Positions 15,874 through 24,053 of a DNA stretch of 64,000 bases are shown piece after piece. Under the pieces are notes generated by a model that was not told the origin of the DNA, did not search any database, and was given only the letters and a program-made list of their open reading frames with translations. Made by a program: the position numbers and the translations under genes. The stretch's first letter is position 1, and every line of letters begins with the position of its first letter. Origin of the DNA: Saccharibacillus sp. O23 (GTDB lineage: Bacteria > Bacillota > Bacilli > Paenibacillales > Paenibacillaceae); the NCBI RefSeq assembly GCF_002205895.1, contig NZ_NJDE01000003.1, forward strand, positions 248,001 through 312,000, given 5' to 3'.

Positions 15874-16775
15874 CGGTAATCGCCCCATTCTTCGCGGCTC
15901 CGCCGATACAATCTCGACGGCCTATGCCCCGCGTTTTCCGTATATTGATCGCTTTTTTCGACCAACGGCTCCGCTTTCCGCCGAAAAGCCGCTTTGAGCA
16001 GTTCGCGGTCCAGAATCGCTTCGTAGACCTGCTGCAGCTCCGTCAAGGTAAACAGTTCCGGCATCAGATGCAGCGCCAGATCGCTCTCCTCGACGCGTCC
16101 TCGCAGCCGTTCGATCGCCATCGCGATAATCTTCGCATGATCGAACGCCAATCCGCGGTTCTCCGCGATCCGGTATTCTTCGGCCGACGCGCGGTTCGTG
16201 CGCGTGCGCCGATGTTCGACGACCGCTTGCAGTTCGGTCTCTTCGCCTTCTTCCGTTTCCAGCGTCAGCTTCAGATCGAAACGCCGGATATGCAGCACGC
16301 CGCCTTCTTCGAGCCGTTCGCGGCTGTCTCCGCGCAGGCGGTACGTCAGCTTGAACCATGCCGCATGCTCCGCGTCGTCGCCCGCTTGAATCTTCAAGCC
16401 TCGGCTGTCCACGAGCGCCATGTACGCGCAGCTCATGACCCATGTCCGCGGATCGCGTCCTACGTCGCTGAACGTGTGCAGCTGCTCCAGATAGACGCGG
16501 TCCACGCCGGTCTCTTCGCGCAGTTCGCGCTCGGCGGCCTGCTCGATCGTCTCGGTCGGACGCACGAATCCGCCGGGCAGCGCCCAGCAGCCGAGATACG
16601 GATGGCCGCCCCGCCGGATCAACAGCACCCGAAGCGAACGCTCCGGCAGCTTGCGATAATTTTCCGTTTTTTCGTCCGACACGGTAAAAATCACCATGTC
16701 CGCCGCCATCGACGGCCGCGCGTAATCGCCCGCGTCGTAGCCGGCCAGAAACTCTTCTTCCGTCAATCCGTTCAT
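15870..16775 (-). CDS. NrtR-like Nudix hydrolase / winged-helix regulator
   Basis: A 301-residue protein with an N-terminal Nudix domain and a C-terminal winged helix, the architecture of the NrtR regulators that sense ADP-ribose and control NAD metabolism. The Nudix box is complete (G69, E75, RELREE 83-88, TG), so hydrolase activity on ADP-ribose-like compounds may be retained, unlike in many NrtR repressors. The DNA-binding part is around FDHAKIIAMAIERLRGRVEES...FTLTELQQVYEAIL. It is the first gene of the operon with NADAR and PARG, and a palindrome lies upstream at 16901-16927. Autoregulation is an inference. Confidence 0.85.
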   Translation of the reverse strand: MNGLTEEEFLAGYDAGDYARPSMAADMVIFTVSDEKTENYRKLPERSLRVLLIRRGGHPYLGCWALPGGFVRPTETIEQAAERELREETGVDRVYLEQLHTFSDVGRDPRTWVMSCAYMALVDSRGLKIQAGDDAEHAAWFKLTYRLRGDSRERLEEGGVLHIRRFDLKLTLETEEGEETELQAVVEHRRTRTNRASAEEYRIAENRGLAFDHAKIIAMAIERLRGRVEESDLALHLMPELFTLTELQQVYEAILDRELLKAAFRRKAEPLVEKSDQYTENAGHRPSRLYRRSREEWGDYR

Positions 16776-17079
16776 GTCTGTCAGCGTCGGTCTGTCCGGT
16801 CTTCCGTTTGTCCGATCCGTGATCCTCGCCCCCGTTCTCGCCCGCTTCGACCTGCGGAATACGCGGGAAGCGAAGCGTCTTTGTTCGTTCTTTTCTGATA
16901 TTATCTAAATGTTACTAACAAAGATAAGACTTTTCGCGCCTGCTGTCAAGCTGCCCGGAATACCGAGGCGACGAGCGGCAAAAATTTCCTTCCGGAAGGC
17001 GCGGGCGTATAATGGGAACAGACTCCGGAACTCGGCTTGCGTTCGAGAACCGGAACTCCAACTCGAGGAAGTGAAGGTT
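16776..17079. other. Divergent intergenic region, NrtR-like gene / SEC-C gene
   Basis: 304 bases without a gene. It contains an AT-rich core at 16890-16930 with a palindromic operator candidate, and the ribosome binding site GAGGAAG of the SEC-C gene at its right end. No confident -35/-10 pair was found on either strand. Confidence 0.55.
16901..16927. promoter_or_regulatory. Candidate operator for the NrtR-like regulator
   Basis: TTATCT at 16901-16906 and AGATAA at 16922-16927 form a perfect 6-bp inverted repeat, enclosing the inner palindrome GTTACTAAC (16911-16919). It is the only strong dyad in the AT-rich centre between the two divergent genes. Assignment to the regulator rests on position and symmetry only. 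Confidence 0.5.
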
Positions 17080-17925
17080 ATGCCGAATATGCCCGACGGC
17101 GAAGCGGCCCCGATGCCATCGGAAGGAAACGAGCCCTGCTTCTGCGGAAGCGGACGCAAGATGCGGCTCTGTCATAAAAGCGCTTCTCCGGACAGCCGGG
17201 CGGCGCGAATCGTCCGGCTCTACCGGGAAGTCGAGCAGGAGATCGCCGACTACCGGGCAAGCAGCCCCAAGCAGCCGCCGTGCCGGGAAGGATGCAGCTC
17301 CTGCTGTTCGGATTATTTCCCCGTCTCCCAAGTCGAATTCGAGCTGCTGCTCGTCTATATGGAGCGCCATTGGAGCAAAGCCGAGATCGAAGAAGCGTTC
17401 GATCGGGCCGAAGAGAACCTGCTGGCGCTTAAGCAGGAGAATCCTCCGATGTACGATTCTTTGACCCGCCCCGTCGATCGCAAAGGCGAGCTGGAAGCGG
17501 TGCGGCATCATGCCGGCCGCAACAGTTTCCCCTGCCCGCTGCTCGACCGGGAGAACGGGCGCTGCCGGGTCTATCCGGCCCGGCCGTTCCTCTGCCGCAC
17601 GCACGGCAGCTCGCATACGTTCTACGGCGGTTGGCGCGAACGGCTTCAACCGGAACGCATCTGCGAGCATATCGACGGCGGCCGCGCGCATCGCAAGATC
17701 ACGCCCAATATCGCGGACTATTGGCCGCGTTACGAAGAACTGGCCGACGTGCGGGTCGGTCCGCAGCGCCGGCTGCTGCGCCAATACCCGATCTTCTACT
17801 GGCTGGTGCTGTACGGCCGCCACGGCGGAGGCAAGACGACCGCATTCGGCGGCCGCGACAATTTCGATCTGCCGATCGGCGAGCACAACGCCCGCATGGC
17901 GGCTCACGGTTCGGCGACGAACTGA
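17080..17925 (+). CDS. SEC-C and YkgJ-type cysteine-cluster protein
   Basis: A 281-residue metal-binding protein. Near the N-terminus EPCFCGSGRKMRLCH is a complete SEC-C zinc motif (CxCx8CH). The YkgJ/zinc-iron-chelating domain follows: CREGCSSCCSDYFPVSQVE and CPLLDRENGRCRVYPARPFLCRTHG, with seven to eight conserved Cys. Such domains bind iron or zinc, but their reaction is unknown. The ATG at 17080 is chosen because GAGGAAG lies 8 bases upstream. It is divergent from the NrtR-like operon and may share its operator, giving a possible link to ADP-ribose control. The C-terminal ~70 residues show nothing I recognise. Confidence 0.82.
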   Translation: MPNMPDGEAAPMPSEGNEPCFCGSGRKMRLCHKSASPDSRAARIVRLYREVEQEIADYRASSPKQPPCREGCSSCCSDYFPVSQVEFELLLVYMERHWSKAEIEEAFDRAEENLLALKQENPPMYDSLTRPVDRKGELEAVRHHAGRNSFPCPLLDRENGRCRVYPARPFLCRTHGSSHTFYGGWRERLQPERICEHIDGGRAHRKITPNIADYWPRYEELADVRVGPQRRLLRQYPIFYWLVLYGRHGGGKTTAFGGRDNFDLPIGEHNARMAAHGSATN

Positions 17926-17950
17926 AGCGCGGCGAGCCGCCGGAACGACG

Positions 17951-17997
17951 AAAAGACCGTTTCTTCTCCTCTTCGCGAGGAAAGGAAACGGTCTTTT
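17951..17997. terminator. Bidirectional terminator
   Basis: AAAAGACCGTTTC (17951-17963) pairs with GAAACGGTCTTTT (17985-17997). It ends the SEC-C gene on the plus strand and the small DUF3934-like gene on the minus strand. Confidence 0.88.
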
Positions 17998-18022
17998 GCT
18001 TGTCTTTTTTCGATCGGAACCC

Positions 18023-18196
18023 TTATTGACTCCGCGGACCGGCCGCGTCGGATTTGTTCTCGTCGCTCTTGCTTTCCGCTTTGCCTTTGGACTTGTACGG
18101 CTTCGGCGCGTTTTTTTTCTTGTTGTCGGCCTTCTGCCAGCGGTTCCAGCCTTTTTTGCCCGTTCCGCGGCCCGTGCCGCCTTTCTTGCTTGCCAT
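18023..18196 (-). CDS. Small basic DUF3934-like protein
   Basis: A 57-residue open frame starting MASKKGGTGRGTGKKGWNRW and continuing with a Lys-rich NKKKNAPKPYKSKGK segment and an acidic end. The Gly/Arg/Trp-rich N-terminus (GGTGRGTGxKGWxRW) matches my memory of the DUF3934 family of short Bacillales proteins of unknown function. GAGGCG stands before the ATG. The conserved motif, the stop at a terminator and the lack of any other frame support it as real. No function is known; the basic composition suggests nucleic acid or ribosome contact, which is a guess. Confidence 0.65.
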   Translation of the reverse strand: MASKKGGTGRGTGKKGWNRWQKADNKKKNAPKPYKSKGKAESKSDENKSDAAGPRSQ

Positions 18197-18351
18197 CGGT
18201 TTGCTCGCCTCGCTTTCGCGCCCCGCGCCTTCCTTCTCGGCATTGCCGGCCGGATGCGCATGAACGTCTATCGTCTTATCCTACGTCAGGGAAAGCTCCC
18301 GCACAAGGGCGAAGAACGCAATCGGCGGCAGAAAATGTTCGAGCGCCCGCT

Positions 18352-19320
18352 TTACGCGCCCGCCGGGAACAGCGCGTCATAAGCCGGACAAGGCAGCCGC
18401 TCCAAGAAATCCGCCAGCGCTTTCGGCCGGTTCGCGTAGATCGTTTTGAGATCCGTCCCTTCGTAGACATTGCCGATCACTTCCGGGCGGCACAGCTCGC
18501 AGATCAGGATATCGCCGTTGCCGTGCAGATGAAGCTGCTTTTTGCCGTCCACGCAGTTGGAGAAGTAGACGCCCGGTTCTTCTTGAAATCCCAACTGGTC
18601 CATGAAACGGTCCATGCAGGTCAGATACAGCTCCGTATCGGGGCGGCGGTTCGCGATCAGGTCGCGGACCGAACGCACCAACGCTTCGCGCGAAGCCACG
18701 GCGTTCCAACCCGGACGCTCCGCATGATCCATCACGATGCTGTTCTGGATCTCGTGGATACGCACGCCCAGCTCGTGCACCTTCGCGCTAATCGCCGGCA
18801 TATTGTCCTGCGTCGGGCCGAACAGCAGCGTCTCCAGTACCGTCTCCAATCCGTACTTCACGCACAGCTTGATATTCTCGATCACTTTGTCGTAGACGCG
18901 CGGGTCCATGCCGTAATAGGCGCCGAACGATTTGGCATCGGTAAAGTTGAACGACAGGTGGATATTCGACAGGCCCGCTTCCTTGAGACGGCGGACGCGT
19001 TCTTCGCTCAGCAGGCTTCCGTTGGTATTCAGTTGGGTCGCCAGGCCCCGCTTCGCGCAGTAATCCACGATCTTCACGCAGTCTTCGAAACGCAGCGTCA
19101 CCTCGCCTCCGGACAGCCGAACGCGCTTGAGCGTCGGAACGTCTTCGATCAGCCGGATCACTTCTTCCGCCCCGATCTTCGATCCGTCGTCCCGGCGGTA
19201 CGCGCAGCAGTAGTCGCATTTGAAGTTGCAGTTCGACGTCACCCCGACCTCCAATCCTTCCAGCTCGTAGACCCCCGGCGTTTCCAATTCGAGCGCCTTG
19301 TATTTATTTTCAGCAGGCAA
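18352..19320 (-). CDS. Radical SAM protein
   Basis: A 322-residue radical S-adenosylmethionine enzyme. The 4Fe-4S motif CNFKCDYC is near residues 31-38, followed by RVRLSGGEVTLRFEDC (the GGE element), TQLNTNGSLL and LSNIHLSFN. The C-terminal region has four Cys (LTCMDRF, FSNCVDGKK, ILICELC) that may hold an auxiliary cluster, as in SPASM/twitch-type enzymes. I chose the TTG at 19320 because AGAGG lies about nine bases upstream and the domain begins just after; an ATG at 19422 would add a 34-residue basic stretch with no similarity. No precursor peptide or maturase partner is adjacent, so the substrate is unknown. Confidence 0.8.
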   Translation of the reverse strand: MPAENKYKALELETPGVYELEGLEVGVTSNCNFKCDYCCAYRRDDGSKIGAEEVIRLIEDVPTLKRVRLSGGEVTLRFEDCVKIVDYCAKRGLATQLNTNGSLLSEERVRRLKEAGLSNIHLSFNFTDAKSFGAYYGMDPRVYDKVIENIKLCVKYGLETVLETLLFGPTQDNMPAISAKVHELGVRIHEIQNSIVMDHAERPGWNAVASREALVRSVRDLIANRRPDTELYLTCMDRFMDQLGFQEEPGVYFSNCVDGKKQLHLHGNGDILICELCRPEVIGNVYEGTDLKTIYANRPKALADFLERLPCPAYDALFPAGA

Positions 19321-19567
19321 CGCTTTCGACCTCTTCCGCGCAGATTTGCCCCGCTGCCGAACGAGGCGCGGGGGGGATGCTTCGCCATTATATCCAAGAG
19401 GGCGCCTGATCCGGTGTGACAAAGCTAACGCTTCAGGCGTTTCGGCCTTTTTATGCCGTCTGTGATCTTTGTTATTTACAAGTTATATATGAGTAATATA
19501 TATGTTACATTTATTTTCATAGAAACGTTTAAAAGGTATTCATTTCTTGTCTTTTGCAAAATTTTGC

Positions 19568-19596
19568 TTTACAACCTTTCTTGCGCTTTGTATATT
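19568..19596 (+). promoter_or_regulatory. Sigma-A promoter of the liv operon
   Basis: TTTACA (19568-19573) and TATATT (19591-19596) are separated by exactly 17 bp, 55 bases before the livJ start. Just downstream the 10-mer AAAGTTACAT is repeated in tandem (19618-19627 and 19628-19637), which could be an operator or a 5' leader element. Confidence 0.7.
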
Positions 19597-19650
19597 CGGG
19601 TCACGAATCGCCTTTGAAAGTTACATAAAGTTACATTAGGAGGAAGAGAG

Positions 19651-20871
19651 ATGAAGAGAAAAACATTGGGGTTTGTATCGATGGCTTTGTTGATGAGTCT
19701 GGTAACGGCGTGCGGAAACAGCGGCGGGAACCCGACGGCAAACGGCAGCGAAGCCGCTTCTTCTTCGGGCGGAGCGGCGGGAACGGTCATTAAGATCGCC
19801 ACGCAGTCTCCGCTGTCCGGTTCCAGCTCGATTCAAGGCGAAGCGATCCGGCTCGGCGCGCAGATGGCGCTGGAAGATCGGGCGAAAGAGTTCAAAGATC
19901 TCGGTTTCTCGCTCGAACTGGTGCCTTACGACGATCAAGGCGATGCCAAAAAAGGGGTCGCCAACTCCGAAATGATCGGCGCGGATCAAGCCGTGCTCGG
20001 CGTCATCGGCCATCTCAACTCCGGCGTCTCGATCCCTTCCTCCGTCGTATACGAGAAATACAACATCCCGATGATCTCTCCCGCCAGCACCGCGACCGAA
20101 TTCACCGATCGCAAGTTGAAGGTCGCGAACCGCGTGGTCGCGCGCGACGATTTTCAAGGACCGGCGGGCGCGCAATACGCCGTCAACGAACTGGGCGCGA
20201 AGAACATCTTCGTCATTCAGGACAAGACCGCTTACGGACAAGGGCTGGCCGAAGCGTTCCGCGACGAAGCGCAGAAGCTCGGAGCGACGATCGCCGGTTA
20301 CGAAGCGATCACGGTCGGCGAGAAAGACTTCAACGGCGTGCTGAATATCGCGCTGAGCAAGAAGCCGGACTTCATCTTCTTCGGCGGCCTGTATGCCGAA
20401 GGCGGACTGCTGGTGAAGCAGGCGCGCGAAAAAGGCATCACGGCCCCGTTCATGGGCGGCGACGCGCTCGATTCTTCCGGCATGGTCGAGATCGCGGGCG
20501 ACAGCGTGAAAGACTCTCTGTACAGCTCCGTCGCGACGGATATCACCAAGTCGGCGGAAGGCAAAAAATGGGCCGATCGCTATAAAGAAAAATTCAGCAA
20601 AAACGCCGAAGGCTATTCCGTCTACGCTTACGATTCCATGTCCGTCATGCTGAACGCGGTCAAAAGCGCCATCGACGCGAACGGCGGCAAACTTCCGGCG
20701 CGCGAAGCCGTCAGAGACGCCGTGCGGGCGACCAAAGACTTCAAAGGCGTCGCGACCGAAGTCTCGTTCGACGATATCGGCGATAACGTCTATGCCAAAG
20801 TCTTTATCTACAAATTCGAAACCGCCGCGTATCCGGGCTCTCTGGTCTCCGAAGTCAGCAAACAGAAGTAG
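19651..20871 (+). CDS. livJ: Branched-chain amino acid ABC transporter, substrate-binding lipoprotein
   Basis: A 406-residue extracytoplasmic receptor for Leu/Ile/Val-type substrates. It has a lipoprotein signal peptide with lipobox LVTAC (Cys near residue 21), a Gly/Ser-rich tether and a periplasmic-binding-protein type I fold: IKIATQSPLSGSSSIQGEAIRLGAQMALE, PYDDQGDAKKGVANSEMI, VIGHLNSGVSIPSS and AYGQGLAEAFRDEAQKLGA. TAGGAGGAAGAG precedes the ATG. It is first in a five-gene operon with two permeases and two ATPases in the standard liv order. The exact amino acid preference cannot be read from the sequence. Confidence 0.93.
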   Translation: MKRKTLGFVSMALLMSLVTACGNSGGNPTANGSEAASSSGGAAGTVIKIATQSPLSGSSSIQGEAIRLGAQMALEDRAKEFKDLGFSLELVPYDDQGDAKKGVANSEMIGADQAVLGVIGHLNSGVSIPSSVVYEKYNIPMISPASTATEFTDRKLKVANRVVARDDFQGPAGAQYAVNELGAKNIFVIQDKTAYGQGLAEAFRDEAQKLGATIAGYEAITVGEKDFNGVLNIALSKKPDFIFFGGLYAEGGLLVKQAREKGITAPFMGGDALDSSGMVEIAGDSVKDSLYSSVATDITKSAEGKKWADRYKEKFSKNAEGYSVYAYDSMSVMLNAVKSAIDANGGKLPAREAVRDAVRATKDFKGVATEVSFDDIGDNVYAKVFIYKFETAAYPGSLVSEVSKQK

Positions 20872-20970
20872 GACGTTCTTCGCGAACGAAGCAGCGGACC
20901 GGTACCCGCCGAACAAGCGGCCGACCGGTCCTGCTCTTTTGACGGAATCGTACAGAAAGGACGTGCATCC

Positions 20971-21957
20971 ATGCTCGCAAGCATTCTCGGTTCCCTGCCT
21001 CAGGTGCTGATCGACGGATTGGCGCTCGGCGCGATCTATGCGGTCGTCGCTCTCGGCTATACGATGGTATACGGCATTCTGGAATTGATCAATTTCGCGC
21101 ACGGCGAAGTGTTTATGACCGGCGCGTTCGTCGGCACCGCGACGCTGTTCATTTTCGACGATGCGGGTTTCTTGTCTTCCGCGCCCGGTTGGATCGTCTA
21201 TTTTATCGTGATTCTGATCTCCATGATCGTTACGGGGCTGCTCGGCGTGCTGATCGAACGGATCGCTTATCGGCCGCTGCGCCGCGCGCCCAAGTTGATC
21301 TCGCTGATCTCCGCGATCGGCGTCTCCTTCGTCCTGCAGGATCTGATCCGGTTTATCGCGGAGCTGATCACCGGCAACTATATCGTTAGCGGCATCTCGC
21401 TGTTCAACGGCAGCTTCCAACTCGGTACCTCGTCGCTGACCTCGAGCTTCAGCGACGCTTTCGTCAAGAACAACACGTTCATCATTCTCGGCGTCGCCAT
21501 CCTGCTGATGCTCGGCCTCGACCTGTTCGTCAACCGGACGAAATGGGGCGTCGCGATGCGGGCCGTCGCGCAGGACCGGGAAACGGCTTCGCTGATGTCG
21601 ATCAACGTCAACAAAGTCATCGTGCTGACCTTCTTTATCGGCTCCGCCCTCGGCGGCGCGACGGGCGTCCTGTTCGCCCAGCAGTACGGCACGATCGACC
21701 CGTATATCGGCTACATATTGGGTCTCAAAGCGTTCACCGCCGCCGTGCTCGGCGGCATCGGCAATATCCGCGGCGCCATGTTCGGCGGACTCGCGATCGG
21801 ACTGCTGGAGATGTTCGCCTCGGCCAATCTCGGCTTGATCACGAACGGCAGCTTCGGCTCCGAATACAAAGACGTCTTCGCCTTCGCCATTCTGATCCTC
21901 GTCCTGATCTTCAAGCCGGAAGGCTTGTTCGGCCGGGCGGTCAAAGAGAAAGTCTAA
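20971..21957 (+). CDS. livH: Branched-chain amino acid ABC permease LivH
   Basis: A 328-residue permease with about eight membrane helices. It starts LPQVLIDGLALGAIYAVVALGYTMVYGILELINFAHGEVFM, the hallmark of LivH. YRPLRRAPKLISLISAIGVSF and the EAA-like loop WGVAMRAVAQDRETASLMSINVNKVI, which contacts the ATPases, are also present. It lies 99 bases after livJ with AGAAAGGACG before the ATG. It forms the membrane channel together with LivM. Confidence 0.94.
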   Translation: MLASILGSLPQVLIDGLALGAIYAVVALGYTMVYGILELINFAHGEVFMTGAFVGTATLFIFDDAGFLSSAPGWIVYFIVILISMIVTGLLGVLIERIAYRPLRRAPKLISLISAIGVSFVLQDLIRFIAELITGNYIVSGISLFNGSFQLGTSSLTSSFSDAFVKNNTFIILGVAILLMLGLDLFVNRTKWGVAMRAVAQDRETASLMSINVNKVIVLTFFIGSALGGATGVLFAQQYGTIDPYIGYILGLKAFTAAVLGGIGNIRGAMFGGLAIGLLEMFASANLGLITNGSFGSEYKDVFAFAILILVLIFKPEGLFGRAVKEKV

Positions 21958-22024
21958 TCCGACAACGTCCGGCGCGGCGGCCGCTTCGCGAAGCCGAACG
22001 CCTCGCCGGGAAAGGAGGAAACCC

Positions 22025-23320
22025 ATGTCCGCGTTCAAGACCGCGCTTCAACGAAACAAATGGCTTCAACTCGGCCTGTTGGCCGCCTTCGTCTTGGTGT
22101 CCGCGGCCAGCGTCTATCTGACCGACCGCTCCGTCATCGCGTTCATCCTGCTGCTCGGCTCGCTGCTGCTGCTCTACTACACGACGCTGACGAACGGCGT
22201 CAAATGGGCGATCGCCGGGCTGCTGCTGGTCCTGATCATCCCGTTCGCCACGGGCGGCGGCCCTTCGCACGAATCGTACATGGAGGTCGCGACGCAGTGC
22301 GGCATCTACGTGGCGATGGCGCTCGGATTGAACATCGTCGTCGGATTCGCGGGCCTGCTCGATCTCGGATTCGTCGCGTTCTTCGCGATCGGCGCTTACA
22401 CGTACGGCATCTTCGCCACCGGCCAAGCCAACAATTTCATCCCCGGCGACCTGTTTCCGCTCTCGGGCAATTATTTCTGGCTGTTCATCGTGCTCGGAGG
22501 CTTGATGGCGGCTCTGTTCGGCGTGCTGCTCGGCCTGCCGGTGCTGCGGGTCAAAGGCGATTATCTGGCGATCGTGACGCTCGGCTTCGGCGAGATCGTC
22601 CGGATCATCTTCAACAATCTGGAGAAGCCCGTCAATATCACTAACGGCGCGATGGGCCTCTCGTCGATCAGCCCGCCGAACCTGTTCGGGCTTCAATTCA
22701 CGTTCCCGCACCAGTTCTATTTCATCGTGCTCGGCATCTTGTTCGTGGTGATCTTCGGCGTGAGACGCTTCGAACATTCCCGCATCGGACGTTCTTGGAA
22801 AGCGGTCCGGGAAAACGAAATCGCCGCGCAGTCGATGGGCATCCCGCTGATCCGAACCAAATTGACCGCGTTCGCGATCGGCGCTTCGTTCTCGGGGCTG
22901 ATGGGCGTGGTGTTCGCGGCCAAACAAACCTTCATCGACCCGTCGAGCTTCACGCTGCTGGAATCGACGACGATTCTCGTCATGGTGGTGCTCGGCGGCA
23001 TGGGCAGCGTGCCGGGCGTCATTCTCGGCGCCGTGTTGGTGACGCTGCTGAATTTGCAGGTGCTCACCGAATTCACCGGCTGGCTGAACCAATTGTCCAT
23101 GCAGGGCATCATCAGTCTGCCGAACGCCCTGTCGCCGGTCAAGATGCAGCGCTTCATCTTCGGCGCCATCCTGATCTTGATCGCGATCTTCAGGCCGCAC
23201 GGCCTGATCTCCGCCAAGAACCGCAAGATTCCGTTATCTCAAGTCAAGGAGGGCGAAGCGAATGAGCATCCTGAAGGTACAAGGATTGGTCAAAAAGTTC
23301 GGCGGGTTAACGGCGGTTAA
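22025..23320 (+). CDS. livM: Branched-chain amino acid ABC permease LivM
   Basis: A 431-residue permease, the partner of LivH. Membrane helices fill most of the protein. GLNIVVGFAGLLDLGFVAFFAIGAYTYG, LRVKGDYLAIVTLGFGEIVRIIFNN and the EAA-like RIGRSWKAVRENEIAAQSMGI are typical. GAAAGGAGGAAACCC precedes the ATG. Its 3' end overlaps livG by 59 bases: the last ~20 residues (after the RPHGLISAKNRK helix end) are a charged cytosolic tail encoded inside livG. That overlap is longer than usual and may reflect a drifted stop codon. Confidence 0.93.
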   Translation: MSAFKTALQRNKWLQLGLLAAFVLVSAASVYLTDRSVIAFILLLGSLLLLYYTTLTNGVKWAIAGLLLVLIIPFATGGGPSHESYMEVATQCGIYVAMALGLNIVVGFAGLLDLGFVAFFAIGAYTYGIFATGQANNFIPGDLFPLSGNYFWLFIVLGGLMAALFGVLLGLPVLRVKGDYLAIVTLGFGEIVRIIFNNLEKPVNITNGAMGLSSISPPNLFGLQFTFPHQFYFIVLGILFVVIFGVRRFEHSRIGRSWKAVRENEIAAQSMGIPLIRTKLTAFAIGASFSGLMGVVFAAKQTFIDPSSFTLLESTTILVMVVLGGMGSVPGVILGAVLVTLLNLQVLTEFTGWLNQLSMQGIISLPNALSPVKMQRFIFGAILILIAIFRPHGLISAKNRKIPLSQVKEGEANEHPEGTRIGQKVRRVNGG

Positions 23321-24053
23321 CGGCGTCGATTACGCATTCGAACAAGGACGGATCTCCGCGGTGATCGGACCGAACGGAGCGGGCAAAACGACCTTTTTCA
23401 ACATGATTACCGGCATCTACGTTCCCGACCGGGGCAGCATCGAACTGGACGGGCAGTCGATCGTGAAAGTCAAACCGGACAAGATTACGGATCGCGGAAT
23501 CGCGCGCACGTTCCAGAACATCCGATTGTTCGGCAGCATGACGGTGCTGGAGAACGTGATGGTCGGCATGCATATCCATCTCAAAGCGGGCATTCTGAGC
23601 ACGCTGCTGAATCTGCCCGTCGTACGCCGCGAAGAGAAAGAGACGATGCACGAAGCGTACAACCTGTTGGATTACGTCGGCCTCGCGCCTTTTTACAACG
23701 AAGAAGCCGCCAGTCTGCCTTACGGCGCGCAGCGTCGGCTGGAGATCGCCAGAGCGCTGGCCGCGAAGCCGAAAGTGCTGCTGCTCGACGAACCGGCCGC
23801 CGGGATGAACCCGCGCGAGACGAGCGAACTCACCGATCTGATCCGCCGCATTCAGAAAGAGCGCGGCGTCTCGATCATTCTGATCGAACACGATATGAAG
23901 CTGGTCATGGGATTGTCGGATCATATTCTGGTGCTGGACCACGGAGAGAAGATCGCCGAAGGACGGCCGGAAGATATCCGGTCCGATCCCAAAGTGATCG
24001 AAGCTTACTTAGGCAAAAGCGCTTTGCGAGACGAGGAGGTCGCGCCGGTATGA
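23262..24053 (+). CDS. livG: Branched-chain amino acid ABC ATPase LivG
   Basis: A 263-residue ATPase. Walker A GPNGAGKT is at 37-44, the signature region is LPYGAQRRLEIARALAAKPKVLLLDEPAAGMNP with Walker B, and the His switch is in IEHDMKLVMGLSDHILVLDHGEKIAEG. The long insertion with RTFQNIRLFGSMTVLENVMVGMH is typical of LivG. CAAGGAGGGCG stands before the ATG, inside the livM 3' end. Its stop overlaps the livF start as ATGA, indicating coupled translation. Confidence 0.94.
   Translation: MSILKVQGLVKKFGGLTAVNGVDYAFEQGRISAVIGPNGAGKTTFFNMITGIYVPDRGSIELDGQSIVKVKPDKITDRGIARTFQNIRLFGSMTVLENVMVGMHIHLKAGILSTLLNLPVVRREEKETMHEAYNLLDYVGLAPFYNEEAASLPYGAQRRLEIARALAAKPKVLLLDEPAAGMNPRETSELTDLIRRIQKERGVSIILIEHDMKLVMGLSDHILVLDHGEKIAEGRPEDIRSDPKVIEAYLGKSALRDEEVAPV

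Noticed and set aside
19636-22038. Long minus-strand open frame opposite livJ-livM
   Set aside because: Composition (Asp/Arg/His/Gln-rich) and lack of a ribosome site mark it as a shadow of the liv genes.
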